From NCBI RefSeq assembly GCF_015624505.1, contig NZ_CP061379.1, positions 682,001 through 746,000 on the forward strand: DNA of 64,000 nt, given 5' to 3'. A program made the translations under genes and the position numbers. This document shows, in pieces, positions 52,701 to 60,129 of the stretch; the stretch's first letter is position 1, and every line of letters begins with the position of its first letter. The stretch is from Bradyrhizobium commune (GTDB lineage: Bacteria > Pseudomonadota > Alphaproteobacteria > Rhizobiales > Xanthobacteraceae). Under the pieces are notes generated by a model. That model made no database searches. It was not told the origin of the DNA and was given only the letters and a program-made list of their open reading frames with translations.

Positions 52701-53260
52701 GCAGCATGAACCTGGAAACCGTCATCAATTCGCTCTCGGACCGCGTGGCGATGCTGGAGGCCGAAGCCGACATCCGCCGCATCCAGGCTCGCTACATGTT
52801 CCTGTGCGACACGCCCTGTCCGGAATTCGGCGTCGAGACCGACGCCCAGCGCATCGAGTTGATCCTCGGCCTCTACACCGAGGATGCGGTTTGGGAGGGC
52901 GTCGGCGCCTATTACGACAACCAGTTCGGCCGTCGCGTCGGCAAGGCCGCGCTGCGCGAGCATTTTCAGGCGTTCTGGGGCCAGAAGCGCGATCCTGCCC
53001 TCCTGCTCAACGTGCACTATCTGACCTCGGAGCAGATCCACGTGCGCGGCAATGAAGCCGACGGGCAATGGGTGCACTGCCAGCCCTGGATCTTCTCGGA
53101 TGGCTCCTCGCTGCTCCGCTCCAGCCGGCTCAACAACCTGTTCCGCAAGGTCGATGGCGTCTGGAAGGTAGCGCGCACGCGCACGGAGAATGTATTCGTG
53201 GCGCCGCTCGCGCCCGGCTGGGCGAACAACATCCCGGATCGCTCCGTGCTGATGCGGTGA
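52697..53260 (+). CDS. SnoaL-like/NTF2-fold protein
   Basis: A 187-residue protein from a GTG overlapping the upstream stop (GTGA); ATG at 52706 is an alternative. ADIRRIQARYMFLCD and LILGLYTEDAVWEG are typical of the SnoaL_4 group, which includes IacI-like and steroid-isomerase-like proteins. WNxxF-type ends: LNNLFRKVDGVWKVARTRTENVFVAP. A small-molecule binding or isomerase/dehydratase role in the pathway is likely. Confidence 0.8.
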   Translation: MSSMNLETVINSLSDRVAMLEAEADIRRIQARYMFLCDTPCPEFGVETDAQRIELILGLYTEDAVWEGVGAYYDNQFGRRVGKAALREHFQAFWGQKRDPALLLNVHYLTSEQIHVRGNEADGQWVHCQPWIFSDGSSLLRSSRLNNLFRKVDGVWKVARTRTENVFVAPLAPGWANNIPDRSVLMR

Positions 53261-53263
53261 CGC

Positions 53264-53476
53264 GTGAGTGACGGGACGGTGCCGATGACTTCGCAGGCGG
53301 AGATGTGGAAGAGCTACGCGTTCCAGGGCTTTACGGTCGTTGTGATCCAGCGCTGGAACGATCCTTTCGGCATGCCGATGGTGCGCATCGCCGATGTCGG
53401 CGACGAGGACCGCGCTGAAGGTATGCCTGAGGCCGTCTTCCTTGCGCAAGCCTCGCCGCTTCCGGCATCGTCATGA
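53264..53476 (+). CDS. Small protein of unknown function within the aromatic operon
   Basis: A 70-residue protein (GTG at 53264; an ATG at 53285 would give 63). SQAEMWKSYAFQGFTVVVIQRWNDPFGMPMVRIADVGDEDRAEGMPEAVF contains a likely beta-strand core and no signal peptide or Cys. It starts 3 bp after the SnoaL-like gene and overlaps the hydrolase gene by 4 bp (ATGA), so it is translated with the pathway. IacB of the iac pathway is also a small protein, but I cannot show homology. Confidence 0.6.
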   Translation: MSDGTVPMTSQAEMWKSYAFQGFTVVVIQRWNDPFGMPMVRIADVGDEDRAEGMPEAVFLAQASPLPASS

Positions 53477-54300
53477 ACGCGATGGCCCCAGGCGCGGCAA
53501 TCATCGAGCGTCGTTTCATTGCGACAGCGCGGGCGCGAATCCACATCGCGGCTGCCGGCGCCGGCAGGCCGCTGCTGCTGCTGCACCAGACGCCCCGGTC
53601 CTGGGACGAATTCCGCGAGGTGCTGCCGCGTCTCGGCACCCGCTACCGTGCTATCGCGATGGACACCGTCGGCTTCGGCGACTCCGATGCGCTGCCGTTC
53701 GCGGAGAACTCGATCGAGGCCTGGTCGGCCTGCGCCTTCGACTTGCTGGACGCGCTCGACCTCCGCGAGGTGGCGGTCCTCGGCCATCACACCGGCGCGG
53801 CCATCGCCATCGAGATGGCGGCGTCGCGACCCGAACGGATTGCGGCCATGGTGCTGTCGGCGTCGCCCTATGTCGATGCCGAGCGAAGGATGCAAAAGGC
53901 CGGCAAGCCGGTGGTCGACGAGGCGACGCGCACGGCAGATGGCAGTCATCTCCTCAGCCTCTGGCGGATGCGTCAGCCGGATTATCCGGACGGCGACATC
54001 GACCTGCTCGAACGCTTCGTGATCGATGCCCTCAAGGCGGGCCGGCTGGCCGCCGAAGGCCACCATGTCGTCAATCGCTATGTGATGGAGCAGCGACTGC
54101 CGCTGGTCGCGTGTCCGACCCGCATCATCGCGCCGACCGCCGATCCCCATGCCTTTCCCGTTGCCCGCAAGGTGGCGGGCGCGATCGCCGGTGCGAGCCT
54201 GGTCGAGATTGCGGGCGGGATGGTGCCGTTTCCGAACCAGATGCCGGAAGAGCTGGCCTCGGCCGCGCTTGCCTTCCTGGAGCGGCACTATCCGCCGTAG
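53473..54300 (+). CDS. Alpha/beta-hydrolase fold protein lacking the usual Ser and His
   Basis: A 275-residue alpha/beta-hydrolase. Oxyanion strand LLLLHQTPRSW (34-44) and MDTVGFGDSD (63-72) are normal. The nucleophile elbow reads GHHTG (104-108), with His106 where Ser, Asp or Cys is expected. D224 (PTADPHAF) fits the acid. Where the catalytic His should be, the sequence is AGGMVPFPNQ (247-256), with Met. So two of three triad residues are absent. It may catalyse a non-hydrolytic step, such as C-C cleavage, lyase or cofactor-free reaction. Last gene of the operon. Confidence 0.83.
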   Translation: MNAMAPGAAIIERRFIATARARIHIAAAGAGRPLLLLHQTPRSWDEFREVLPRLGTRYRAIAMDTVGFGDSDALPFAENSIEAWSACAFDLLDALDLREVAVLGHHTGAAIAIEMAASRPERIAAMVLSASPYVDAERRMQKAGKPVVDEATRTADGSHLLSLWRMRQPDYPDGDIDLLERFVIDALKAGRLAAEGHHVVNRYVMEQRLPLVACPTRIIAPTADPHAFPVARKVAGAIAGASLVEIAGGMVPFPNQMPEELASAALAFLERHYPP

Positions 54301-54340
54301 CCGTGAGGAGAGAACCGCGGCGCGGCCTGCAGCGACCTGA

Positions 54341-55486
54341 TTAAAGCGATCTGGCGATCAAAAGCTTCATGATCTCGTTGGTGCCGCCATAGATCTTCTG
54401 GATGCGGGAATCGATGAAGATGCGCGAGATCGGGTACTCCTGCATGTAGCCATAGCCGCCGAACAGCTGGAGACATTCGTCGGCGGTCTGCACCTGCTTG
54501 TCCGAGCACCAATATTTCGCCATCGACGCCGTGACGGTGTCGAGGTCCTTCGCGACCAGGCGCTCGATGCACCAGTCGACGAAGACGCGCGCGATCATCG
54601 CTTCCGTCTTGCGCTCGGCAAGCGTGAAGGCGGTGTTTTGGAAATCCATCAGCGGCTTGCCGAACGCCTTCCGCTCCTTGGTGTACTCGGCGGTGAGCTT
54701 GACGGCGCGCTCCATCGAGGCGACAGCGCCGACCGCGAGCGCAAGCCGCTCCTGCGGCAATTGCTGCATCAGCTGGACAAAGCCCTGGCCTTCCTCCTTG
54801 CCGAGCAGGTTTTCCGGCGGCGCCGTGACATTGTCGAAGAACAATTCCGACGTGTCGGAGGCGTGCAGGCCGATCTTGTCGAGATTGCGCCCGCGCTTGT
54901 AGCCGTCGGCGCCTGAGGTCTCGACGACGATCAGTGAAATGCCCTTGGCGCCCGCCTCTCCGGTGCGCGCGACGACGACCACGAGATCGGCGGCCTGGCC
55001 GTTGGTAATGAAAGTCTTTTGCCCGTTGATGACGTAGGAATTGCCCTGTTTCTTCGCGGTGGTCTTGACCGCTTGCAAATCCGAGCCGGTGCCGGGCTCG
55101 GTCATGGCGATGGCGCCGACCATCTCGCCTGAGGCCATCTTCGGCAGCCAGCGCTTCTTCTGCTCCTCCGAGCCGTAGTTGAGGATGTAGTGCGCGACGA
55201 TGGCGCTGTGCACGGAGACGCCGGTCGTCAGCTCCGGCACCGTGCTTTCGAGATCATCCAGCACGGCGGCGTCATAGGCGAAGGTCGCGCCGAGGCCGCC
55301 ATATTCCTCCGGCACGCTGGCGAGCAGCGCGCCCATTTCGCCGAGCCCGCGCCAGGCGAAGCGGTCGACCATCTTCTGCTCGCGCCATTTCTCGGCGTGC
55401 GGCGCCAGGTCCCTGGCGAGATATTTCCGGAACTGGTCGCGGAAGACATCGAGCTCTTCTGTCATCCAGGAGGAGCGGTAGGACAT
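54341..55486 (-). CDS. Acyl-CoA dehydrogenase
   Basis: A 381-residue enzyme with the standard order: FAD motif IAMTEPGTGSDLQ (about 124-136), VINGQKTFITNGQAADL, FAD R-x-x-F-G segment ERKAFGKPLMDFQ (about 270-282), LQLFGGYGYMQEYPISRIF and the terminal IYGGTNEIMKLLIARSL. The catalytic Glu is probably the Glu of GYMQEYP or the terminal GGTNEI, as in medium/short-chain types. Substrate unknown. Stands alone on the minus strand, convergent with the hydrolase gene. Confidence 0.9.
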   Translation of the reverse strand: MSYRSSWMTEELDVFRDQFRKYLARDLAPHAEKWREQKMVDRFAWRGLGEMGALLASVPEEYGGLGATFAYDAAVLDDLESTVPELTTGVSVHSAIVAHYILNYGSEEQKKRWLPKMASGEMVGAIAMTEPGTGSDLQAVKTTAKKQGNSYVINGQKTFITNGQAADLVVVVARTGEAGAKGISLIVVETSGADGYKRGRNLDKIGLHASDTSELFFDNVTAPPENLLGKEEGQGFVQLMQQLPQERLALAVGAVASMERAVKLTAEYTKERKAFGKPLMDFQNTAFTLAERKTEAMIARVFVDWCIERLVAKDLDTVTASMAKYWCSDKQVQTADECLQLFGGYGYMQEYPISRIFIDSRIQKIYGGTNEIMKLLIARSL

Positions 55487-55620
55487 GGCGGCCTCGATCG
55501 TTGATGGCGATGTGCCCGCTCAGCCGTGCCACAAGGTCGGACGTGGGCGCAAGCCTGCCGCCGTGCTACGCCTGCCGAAGCTGCCAATGATTGTGTCTTG
55601 AGGCTGCGCCGGCAGATGCG
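55487..55620. other. Intergenic region, no gene recognised
   Basis: A 134-bp gap between two minus-strand genes. No clear terminator stem or promoter pair was found by eye. Confidence 0.4.
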
Positions 55621-56565
55621 CTATCCCGCCTGCGCGGTTTTGCCGCCGTCGACGACGAACTGGCCGCCCGTCGTGTAGGGATGATCGTCCGAGGCGAGCA
55701 CGAGCGCGAAGGCTGCAATTTCCTCCGCGGTGGCCACGCGCTGCATCCCCGGCACGTGGATCTTGGCCCATTGCGCGATGGCCACGTGCCAGGCCGCATC
55801 GGGGAGATTTTCCATGCCGGCAAGCCTGCGGATGAACGGCGTGTCCGTGGTGCCGGGGATCAGCGTATTGATGCGGATGCCATACTGGGCATATTCGAGT
55901 GCCGCGGCCTGAACCATGCCGACAAGCCCGCGCTTGGCCGCGGAATAGGCCGAGCGCTTCGCCGTGGTGGCGATGGCGTTGGACGACGAGGTGACGACAA
56001 TCGATCCACCCTTCTCCAGCATGTGTGGAATCTGGTACTTCATCGACAGGAACACACCCCGCAGGTCGGTATTGATCACGTCATCGAATTCTGCCGCGCT
56101 GTACTGATGCAGCGGCTTTTCGATGGAGATTCCCGCATTGTTGAAGGCCACGTCGAGCCGGCCATGAAGATCGATCGTCTTGTCGACCAGCGCCTTGACC
56201 TCGGCCTCGTTGCGGACGTCGGCCCGGACGAACGCGGCGTCGCCGCCGCCCGCCTTGATCAGGTCTTCCACCTTCGCCCCGCGTTCGACATTGCGTCCGC
56301 AGAACACGACCTTGCCACCTTCGGCAGCGAACATCAGCGCGGCGGCGCGGCCGATGCCGGAGGTGCCCCCTGTCACGATGATGGCCTTGTCGGCGAAGCG
56401 GCGCCTGCCGCTCGGCTTCTGCTGCGGCAGCGTCGCGCCCTGGCCGAGCGCGATGCCGCCGGCAAGGCCGCCGACGGCGCTTGCGAGCATGCCCAGCGCG
56501 GCGCTGCCGACGAGATGACGCCGCTTTACGCGCGGGAGTGCGGTGCTATGCTGCATTTCGGCCAT
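55621..56565 (-). CDS. Short-chain dehydrogenase with Tat-like leader
   Basis: About 314 residues from ATG 56565 (a start at 56586 would run into the first operator repeat). An N-terminal leader has VKRRHLVGSAALGMLASAVGG, a twin-arginine-like motif and hydrophobic stretch, before an SDR domain: TGGTSGIG (about 65-72), NNAGIS, catalytic Ser in VVTSSSNAI and YSAAK (Tyr about 206). C terminus QFVVDGGKTAQAG. SDR enzymes are cytoplasmic as a rule; a leader on one is unusual. Divergent from a TetR regulator and probably controlled by it. Confidence 0.82.
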   Translation of the reverse strand: MAEMQHSTALPRVKRRHLVGSAALGMLASAVGGLAGGIALGQGATLPQQKPSGRRRFADKAIIVTGGTSGIGRAAALMFAAEGGKVVFCGRNVERGAKVEDLIKAGGGDAAFVRADVRNEAEVKALVDKTIDLHGRLDVAFNNAGISIEKPLHQYSAAEFDDVINTDLRGVFLSMKYQIPHMLEKGGSIVVTSSSNAIATTAKRSAYSAAKRGLVGMVQAAALEYAQYGIRINTLIPGTTDTPFIRRLAGMENLPDAAWHVAIAQWAKIHVPGMQRVATAEEIAAFALVLASDDHPYTTGGQFVVDGGKTAQAG

Positions 56566-56583
56566 TTCGAACTCCCGGCGAGT

Positions 56584-56633
56584 CAATCTAAACAGTGTTA
56601 AGATAAATAACCCCCAATCTGAACAGTGTCAAG
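56584..56633. promoter_or_regulatory. Two direct 19-bp repeats, candidate TetR operators
   Basis: Repeats of the form CAATCTrAACAGTGTyAAG at 56584-56602 and 56615-56633, offset by 31 bp (three helical turns). The first is also nearly symmetric (TCTAAACA-G-TGTTAAGA, one mismatch per half). They lie between the SDR and tetR-type genes and cover the expected promoters of both. Confidence 0.65.
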
Positions 56634-56640
56634 TTTACGC

Positions 56641-57297
56641 ATGACGAAACCGATCGCGTCCGCGCGCACCAGGTCGAGCCACAAGGTTCCGAAGCCGGAG
56701 GCCGGCTATCATCATGGTGAGCTTCAGGAAGCGCTGATCGCGGCCAGCGAAGCCATTCTCGCCGAGCGTGGCGCCGAGGGTTTCACGCTGCGCGAGGCCG
56801 CCCGCCGCGCCGGCGTGTCCCCGGCCGCGCCGTCGCATCATTTCGGCAATGCGCAGGGCCTGCTGACCGAGGTGGCGATCCGCGGCTATGATGCGCTTGC
56901 CGACGCGTTGCGGGACGCTGCGTCCCGCAAGCAGGATGCGCGCGCAAAGCTCCACGCTCAGGGTCTGGCCTATGTCGAATTCGCGCTGAAGCATCCCGGC
57001 CGCTTCCAGATGATGTTTGCCAACAAGCGCCTCGTCGCCGACGATTCGCGCCTCAGGCAGGCGAGCAGGGCGGCCGGCCGCGAGTTCGAGATCATCATCG
57101 CCGAGCTTGTCGGCGGGACGCCGAGCCAGGCGAAGACCGCGGCTGCGGCAGCCTGGTCAACCGTTCACGGCTTTGCCAAGCTTGCCCTGGAAGACAAATT
57201 CGGTTCAGTGAGGAACGAGGCCGGATACCGCGAGATCATGACGACGCTCAATCACGTCCTGAACTATCTCTGGCCAGCGAGCGGCGCGTCCCGCTAG
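56641..57297 (+). CDS. TetR-family transcriptional regulator
   Basis: About 218 residues from the ATG at 56641 (a GTG at 56626 would lie inside an operator repeat). Helix-turn-helix: YHHGELQEALIAASEAILAERGAEGFTLREAARRAGVSPAAPSHHFGNAQGLL, with the recognition helix SPAAPSHHF typical of the TetR type that begins YHHG. The C-terminal ligand domain is of the WHG type (AAWSTVHGFAKLAL). Divergent from the SDR gene, most likely its repressor. Confidence 0.88.
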   Translation: MTKPIASARTRSSHKVPKPEAGYHHGELQEALIAASEAILAERGAEGFTLREAARRAGVSPAAPSHHFGNAQGLLTEVAIRGYDALADALRDAASRKQDARAKLHAQGLAYVEFALKHPGRFQMMFANKRLVADDSRLRQASRAAGREFEIIIAELVGGTPSQAKTAAAAAWSTVHGFAKLALEDKFGSVRNEAGYREIMTTLNHVLNYLWPASGASR

Positions 57298-57360
57298 AGC
57301 GTTTTCCAGCGAAGTGGATACCGGTTCGCGTGAAGAAAGCGCTCAAAACAAAGCTCTTAG
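57295..57360. repeat. Dispersed intergenic repeat of Rhizobiales type
   Basis: The segment TAGAGCGTTTTCCAGCGAAG, continuing through GTGGATACCGGTTCGCGTGA and AGAAAGCGCTCAAAACAAAG, matches from memory a short repeat common between genes in Bradyrhizobium and Rhodopseudomonas. It has an internal weak symmetry (GAGCGTTTT / AAAGCGCTC). It lies between the tetR-type gene and the following hydrolase. Confidence 0.55.
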
Positions 57361-57384
57361 TGAAGATCGAGGGTCGAACGCGTC

Positions 57385-58062
57385 ATGATGGCCAAGGCGA
57401 CTGAGCTCAAGCTCGACATTGCGCGCATCGGCACGGTCTCCGCGATCCTGATGCAGCCGGACAATGCGCGCGCCTGCTACGTTTTGGCGCATGGCGCGGG
57501 TGCGGGGATGCGGCATGCATCCATGGAGAAGATCGCTGCGGGTCTTGCCGATCGCGGCATCGCGACGCTCCGCTTCAATTTTCCCTACATGGAGAACAAG
57601 CAGGGCCGGGCCGACCAGCCGGCGGTCGCGCACGCCGCCATCCGCGCGGCGGTCGAGGAGGCGGCACGGCTGTGCCCTGGACTGAAGCTCGTCGCGGGCG
57701 GAAAATCGTTCGGCGGGCGCATGACATCGCAGGCGCAGTCCAAGGCGCCATTGCCCGATATCAAAGGGCTCGCCTTTCTCGGCTTTCCCTTGCATGCCGA
57801 CAAAAAGCCGTCGACGGAGCGCGCTGCGCATCTCGGCGGCGTCGGCATCCCCATGCTGTTCCTGCAAGGTACGCGCGACGGGCTCGCCGATCTCGGCCTC
57901 CTCAAGCCCGTCGTCGAAGGTCTCGGGGCGAAGGCGACGCTGCATGAGGTCGAAGGCGGCGATCACTCCTTCGCAGTGTTGAAAAAGTCCGGCCGGACCA
58001 ACGAAGAAGCATTAACAGAGGTACTCGATACGCTCGCGGCCTGGATCGACGCACTCGGCTAA
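57385..58062 (+). CDS. Alpha/beta-hydrolase, TEX30/KANSL3-like dienelactone-hydrolase group
   Basis: A 225-residue protein. ACYVLAHGAGAGMRHASMEKIAAGLADRGIATLRFNFPYMENK (about 30-72) is typical of the group, with the nucleophile in GGKSFGGRM (about 105-113), Asp in LQGTRDGLAD and His in GGDHSF. So the Ser-Asp-His triad is complete. Cellular role unknown. ATG at 57385 or 57388. Confidence 0.78.
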   Translation: MMAKATELKLDIARIGTVSAILMQPDNARACYVLAHGAGAGMRHASMEKIAAGLADRGIATLRFNFPYMENKQGRADQPAVAHAAIRAAVEEAARLCPGLKLVAGGKSFGGRMTSQAQSKAPLPDIKGLAFLGFPLHADKKPSTERAAHLGGVGIPMLFLQGTRDGLADLGLLKPVVEGLGAKATLHEVEGGDHSFAVLKKSGRTNEEALTEVLDTLAAWIDALG

Positions 58063-58065
58063 AAC

Positions 58066-59040
58066 TCAGGCCGAATAAAGCCCCTTGTCGCGAGCCTTCT
58101 GGATCGCGAGTGCTGCGATCAGGTCGAGCGTCGGCGTTGACAGGCCGGCGGTGCGCGCGAAGGCGGCGGGCGCCTTCACCAGCACGTCGATCTCCATGGC
58201 GCGGCCGAGCTCGTAATCCTGGAGCAGCGAGGGCTTGTGATTGGGGGCGGGGCCACTGCGCGTGACGCGCTTGACCTCGGGGATGAAGTGCTGGGCGATG
58301 TCGTTGGCCTCGGTCAGCATGCGCGGAATGACCTCGGCGAAGGCCGGGTCGTCGCGGACGCCGCGTGCGGTCTGGCCGGTGAGCAGGCACAGCACTGACA
58401 GCGACATGTTGGTCAGGAGCTTTGACCAGATTGCCTCGCGAATTTCTGCGACCGGTGGCGATTCCAGCCGCGCATCGTTCAGCACGCCGCGGAGCTTTGT
58501 GATGCGCTCGCAATTGCGGTCGTCGCATTCACCGATCAGGAGGCGGTTGCGGTCCGGGGTCAGGTTCTGCACCACGCCGGGCGCGATCACCTCGTTGGAG
58601 GAGAAGACGACGCCGCCAATGATCCGCTCCTTCGGGATGCAGGCGCGCAAACGCCCGCCCGGGTCGAGGAAGGAAATATCGGGCGGCGTCGGGTGCCGCG
58701 GCGGCAGGCCGATACCGTACCACCAGGGAATGCCGTTCTGGGCGAACACGATCGCGGTGTCATCTTGCAGCAGCGGCTTGATGCTGGACACCATCCCCTG
58801 GAGCCCGGTCGCCTTCAGCGTCGAGATCACCACGTCCTGCGGACCGAGCTGGGCCGGGTCGCCGGAGGCGTTCACCTTGGCGGTGACCTCAGAATCGCCC
58901 ACGCGCAGCTTCAGTCCGTTCGCGCGCACCGCTTCGAGATGCGCGCCGCGCATCACGCACGCGACCTCGTGGCCGGCGCGTGCAAGCCTGACTGCGAGAT
59001 GACTTCCGACGGCGCCCGAGCCGAAAATGCAGATGCGCAT
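58066..59040 (-). CDS. Ketopantoate reductase family protein
   Basis: A 324-residue protein from ATG 59040. Rossmann motif FGSGAVGSHLAVRLARAGHEV (about 6-26), the lysine in EAIWSKLLTNMSLSVL (about 186-201), and the catalytic block KPSLLQDYELGRAMEIDVL (about 267-285). Same family as the gene at 22813 but of a different subgroup (S-L-L-Q-D with longer middle region). True PanE activity unproven. Convergent with the hydrolase gene, 3-bp gap. Confidence 0.83.
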   Translation of the reverse strand: MRICIFGSGAVGSHLAVRLARAGHEVACVMRGAHLEAVRANGLKLRVGDSEVTAKVNASGDPAQLGPQDVVISTLKATGLQGMVSSIKPLLQDDTAIVFAQNGIPWWYGIGLPPRHPTPPDISFLDPGGRLRACIPKERIIGGVVFSSNEVIAPGVVQNLTPDRNRLLIGECDDRNCERITKLRGVLNDARLESPPVAEIREAIWSKLLTNMSLSVLCLLTGQTARGVRDDPAFAEVIPRMLTEANDIAQHFIPEVKRVTRSGPAPNHKPSLLQDYELGRAMEIDVLVKAPAAFARTAGLSTPTLDLIAALAIQKARDKGLYSA

Positions 59041-59196
59041 AAATATGTCCCGTCCCTGATCCCTGTCGTCGCCCGGCGGCAGCATGACACAAGCCGCCAT
59101 GCGATGGGCGCGACCGCCCCACGCCGGAAAGATATGGATCGGGATGTATCGCCTCGTCCATAGTGCGCGGCAGTCAGTATGACCGGAGGATCGCCG

Positions 59197-60000
59197 ATGA
59201 CCGCCAACCCCGTCCTGTGGACCCTCGACGAACGCGGCGTCGCGACCGTCACGCTCAACCGGCCGGAGGTCAACAACGCCTATGACGGTGCACTGATCGC
59301 CGGCGTCCTCGCGGCGATGGATGATCTGGGCAAGAAGCCCAATCTCCGTATCGTCGTGCTACGGGGCAACGGCAAGCATTTTCAGGCCGGCGCCGACCTC
59401 AAATGGATCAATAGCGTGCGGCCGCAGTCCGCCGAGGCCAACGAGGCGGCGTCCCAGGCGACCTTCGAGGCGGTGCAGCGGCTCAACACCCTGCCGATCC
59501 CGACGGTCGCGCTGGTGCAGGGCGGTTGCTTTGGCGGCGGTACCGGCGTCATTGCGGCCTGCGACGTCGTGATCGCGGCGGACAACGCCCTGTTCTCGAT
59601 CACCGAGGTGCGCTGGGGGCTGACGGCTGCGATCATCATCCCGCAGCTCTGCGACGCCATTAGTGTACGGCAAGTCCGCCGTTACGCGCTCACCGGCGAA
59701 CGTTTCGGCGCTGAGGACGCCCGCCGCATCGGCCTCGTCCATGAGGTGGTACCGCTCGCCGATCTCGAAGCCGCTGGCAGCAAGGTGGTCGACCAGCTGC
59801 TGGCCAACGGCCCTGAGGCGATGGCCGAGACCAAGCGGCTGGCGCTGGAGAGCTCGTTCGGCGGCATGGCCGTGGACGATGCGGCCTATGCGCGGCTCGT
59901 GCAACTGCACTCGCTGAAGCGCCAGAGCGCGGAGGCGGCGGAGGGGCTGGCGTCGTTTGCGGAGAAACGCGCGGCGAATTGGGGAGGTGGGAAAGGCTGA
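59197..60000 (+). CDS. Enoyl-CoA hydratase/isomerase family protein
   Basis: A 267-residue crotonase-fold enzyme. The ATG at 59197 is preferred over 59179 because GGAGGA lies 6 bp before it. Oxyanion segments GKHFQAGADLKWI (about 64-76) and QGGCFGGGTGVIAACDVVIA (about 107-126), then EVRWGLTAAII. In methylglutaconyl-CoA hydratases (LiuC-like) the sequences are similar, so leucine or terpenoid degradation is one option; I leave it as a family call. Confidence 0.87.
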   Translation: MTANPVLWTLDERGVATVTLNRPEVNNAYDGALIAGVLAAMDDLGKKPNLRIVVLRGNGKHFQAGADLKWINSVRPQSAEANEAASQATFEAVQRLNTLPIPTVALVQGGCFGGGTGVIAACDVVIAADNALFSITEVRWGLTAAIIIPQLCDAISVRQVRRYALTGERFGAEDARRIGLVHEVVPLADLEAAGSKVVDQLLANGPEAMAETKRLALESSFGGMAVDDAAYARLVQLHSLKRQSAEAAEGLASFAEKRAANWGGGKG

Positions 60001-60029
60001 GCGTTGCCTGCCCAGCAGATACTGCAACT

Positions 60030-60100
60030 GTAGCCCGGAAGGAGCGAAGCGCAATCCGGGGCCGGCATCCCCGCATTCCGCTTCGCTCCATGCGGGCTAC
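60030..60100. repeat. REP-like hairpin between convergent genes
   Basis: Arms at 60030-60051 (GTAGCCCGGAAGGAGCGAAG...) and 60079-60100 (its near complement ending GCGGGCTAC) form a stem of about 20 bp with a loop of about 27 nt. A third repeat family, typical of rhizobial intergenic palindromes. It sits between convergent genes. Confidence 0.72.
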
Positions 60101-60129
60101 GGCCACCGGGACCGCATACTTGACGCCCT

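Noticed and set aside
53473..54300. Meta-cleavage product hydrolase (BphD-like) for the last gene of the aromatic operon
   Set aside because: Those enzymes need the Ser-Asp-His triad, and no ring-cleaving extradiol dioxygenase is present; the adjacent route is ortho-cleavage.
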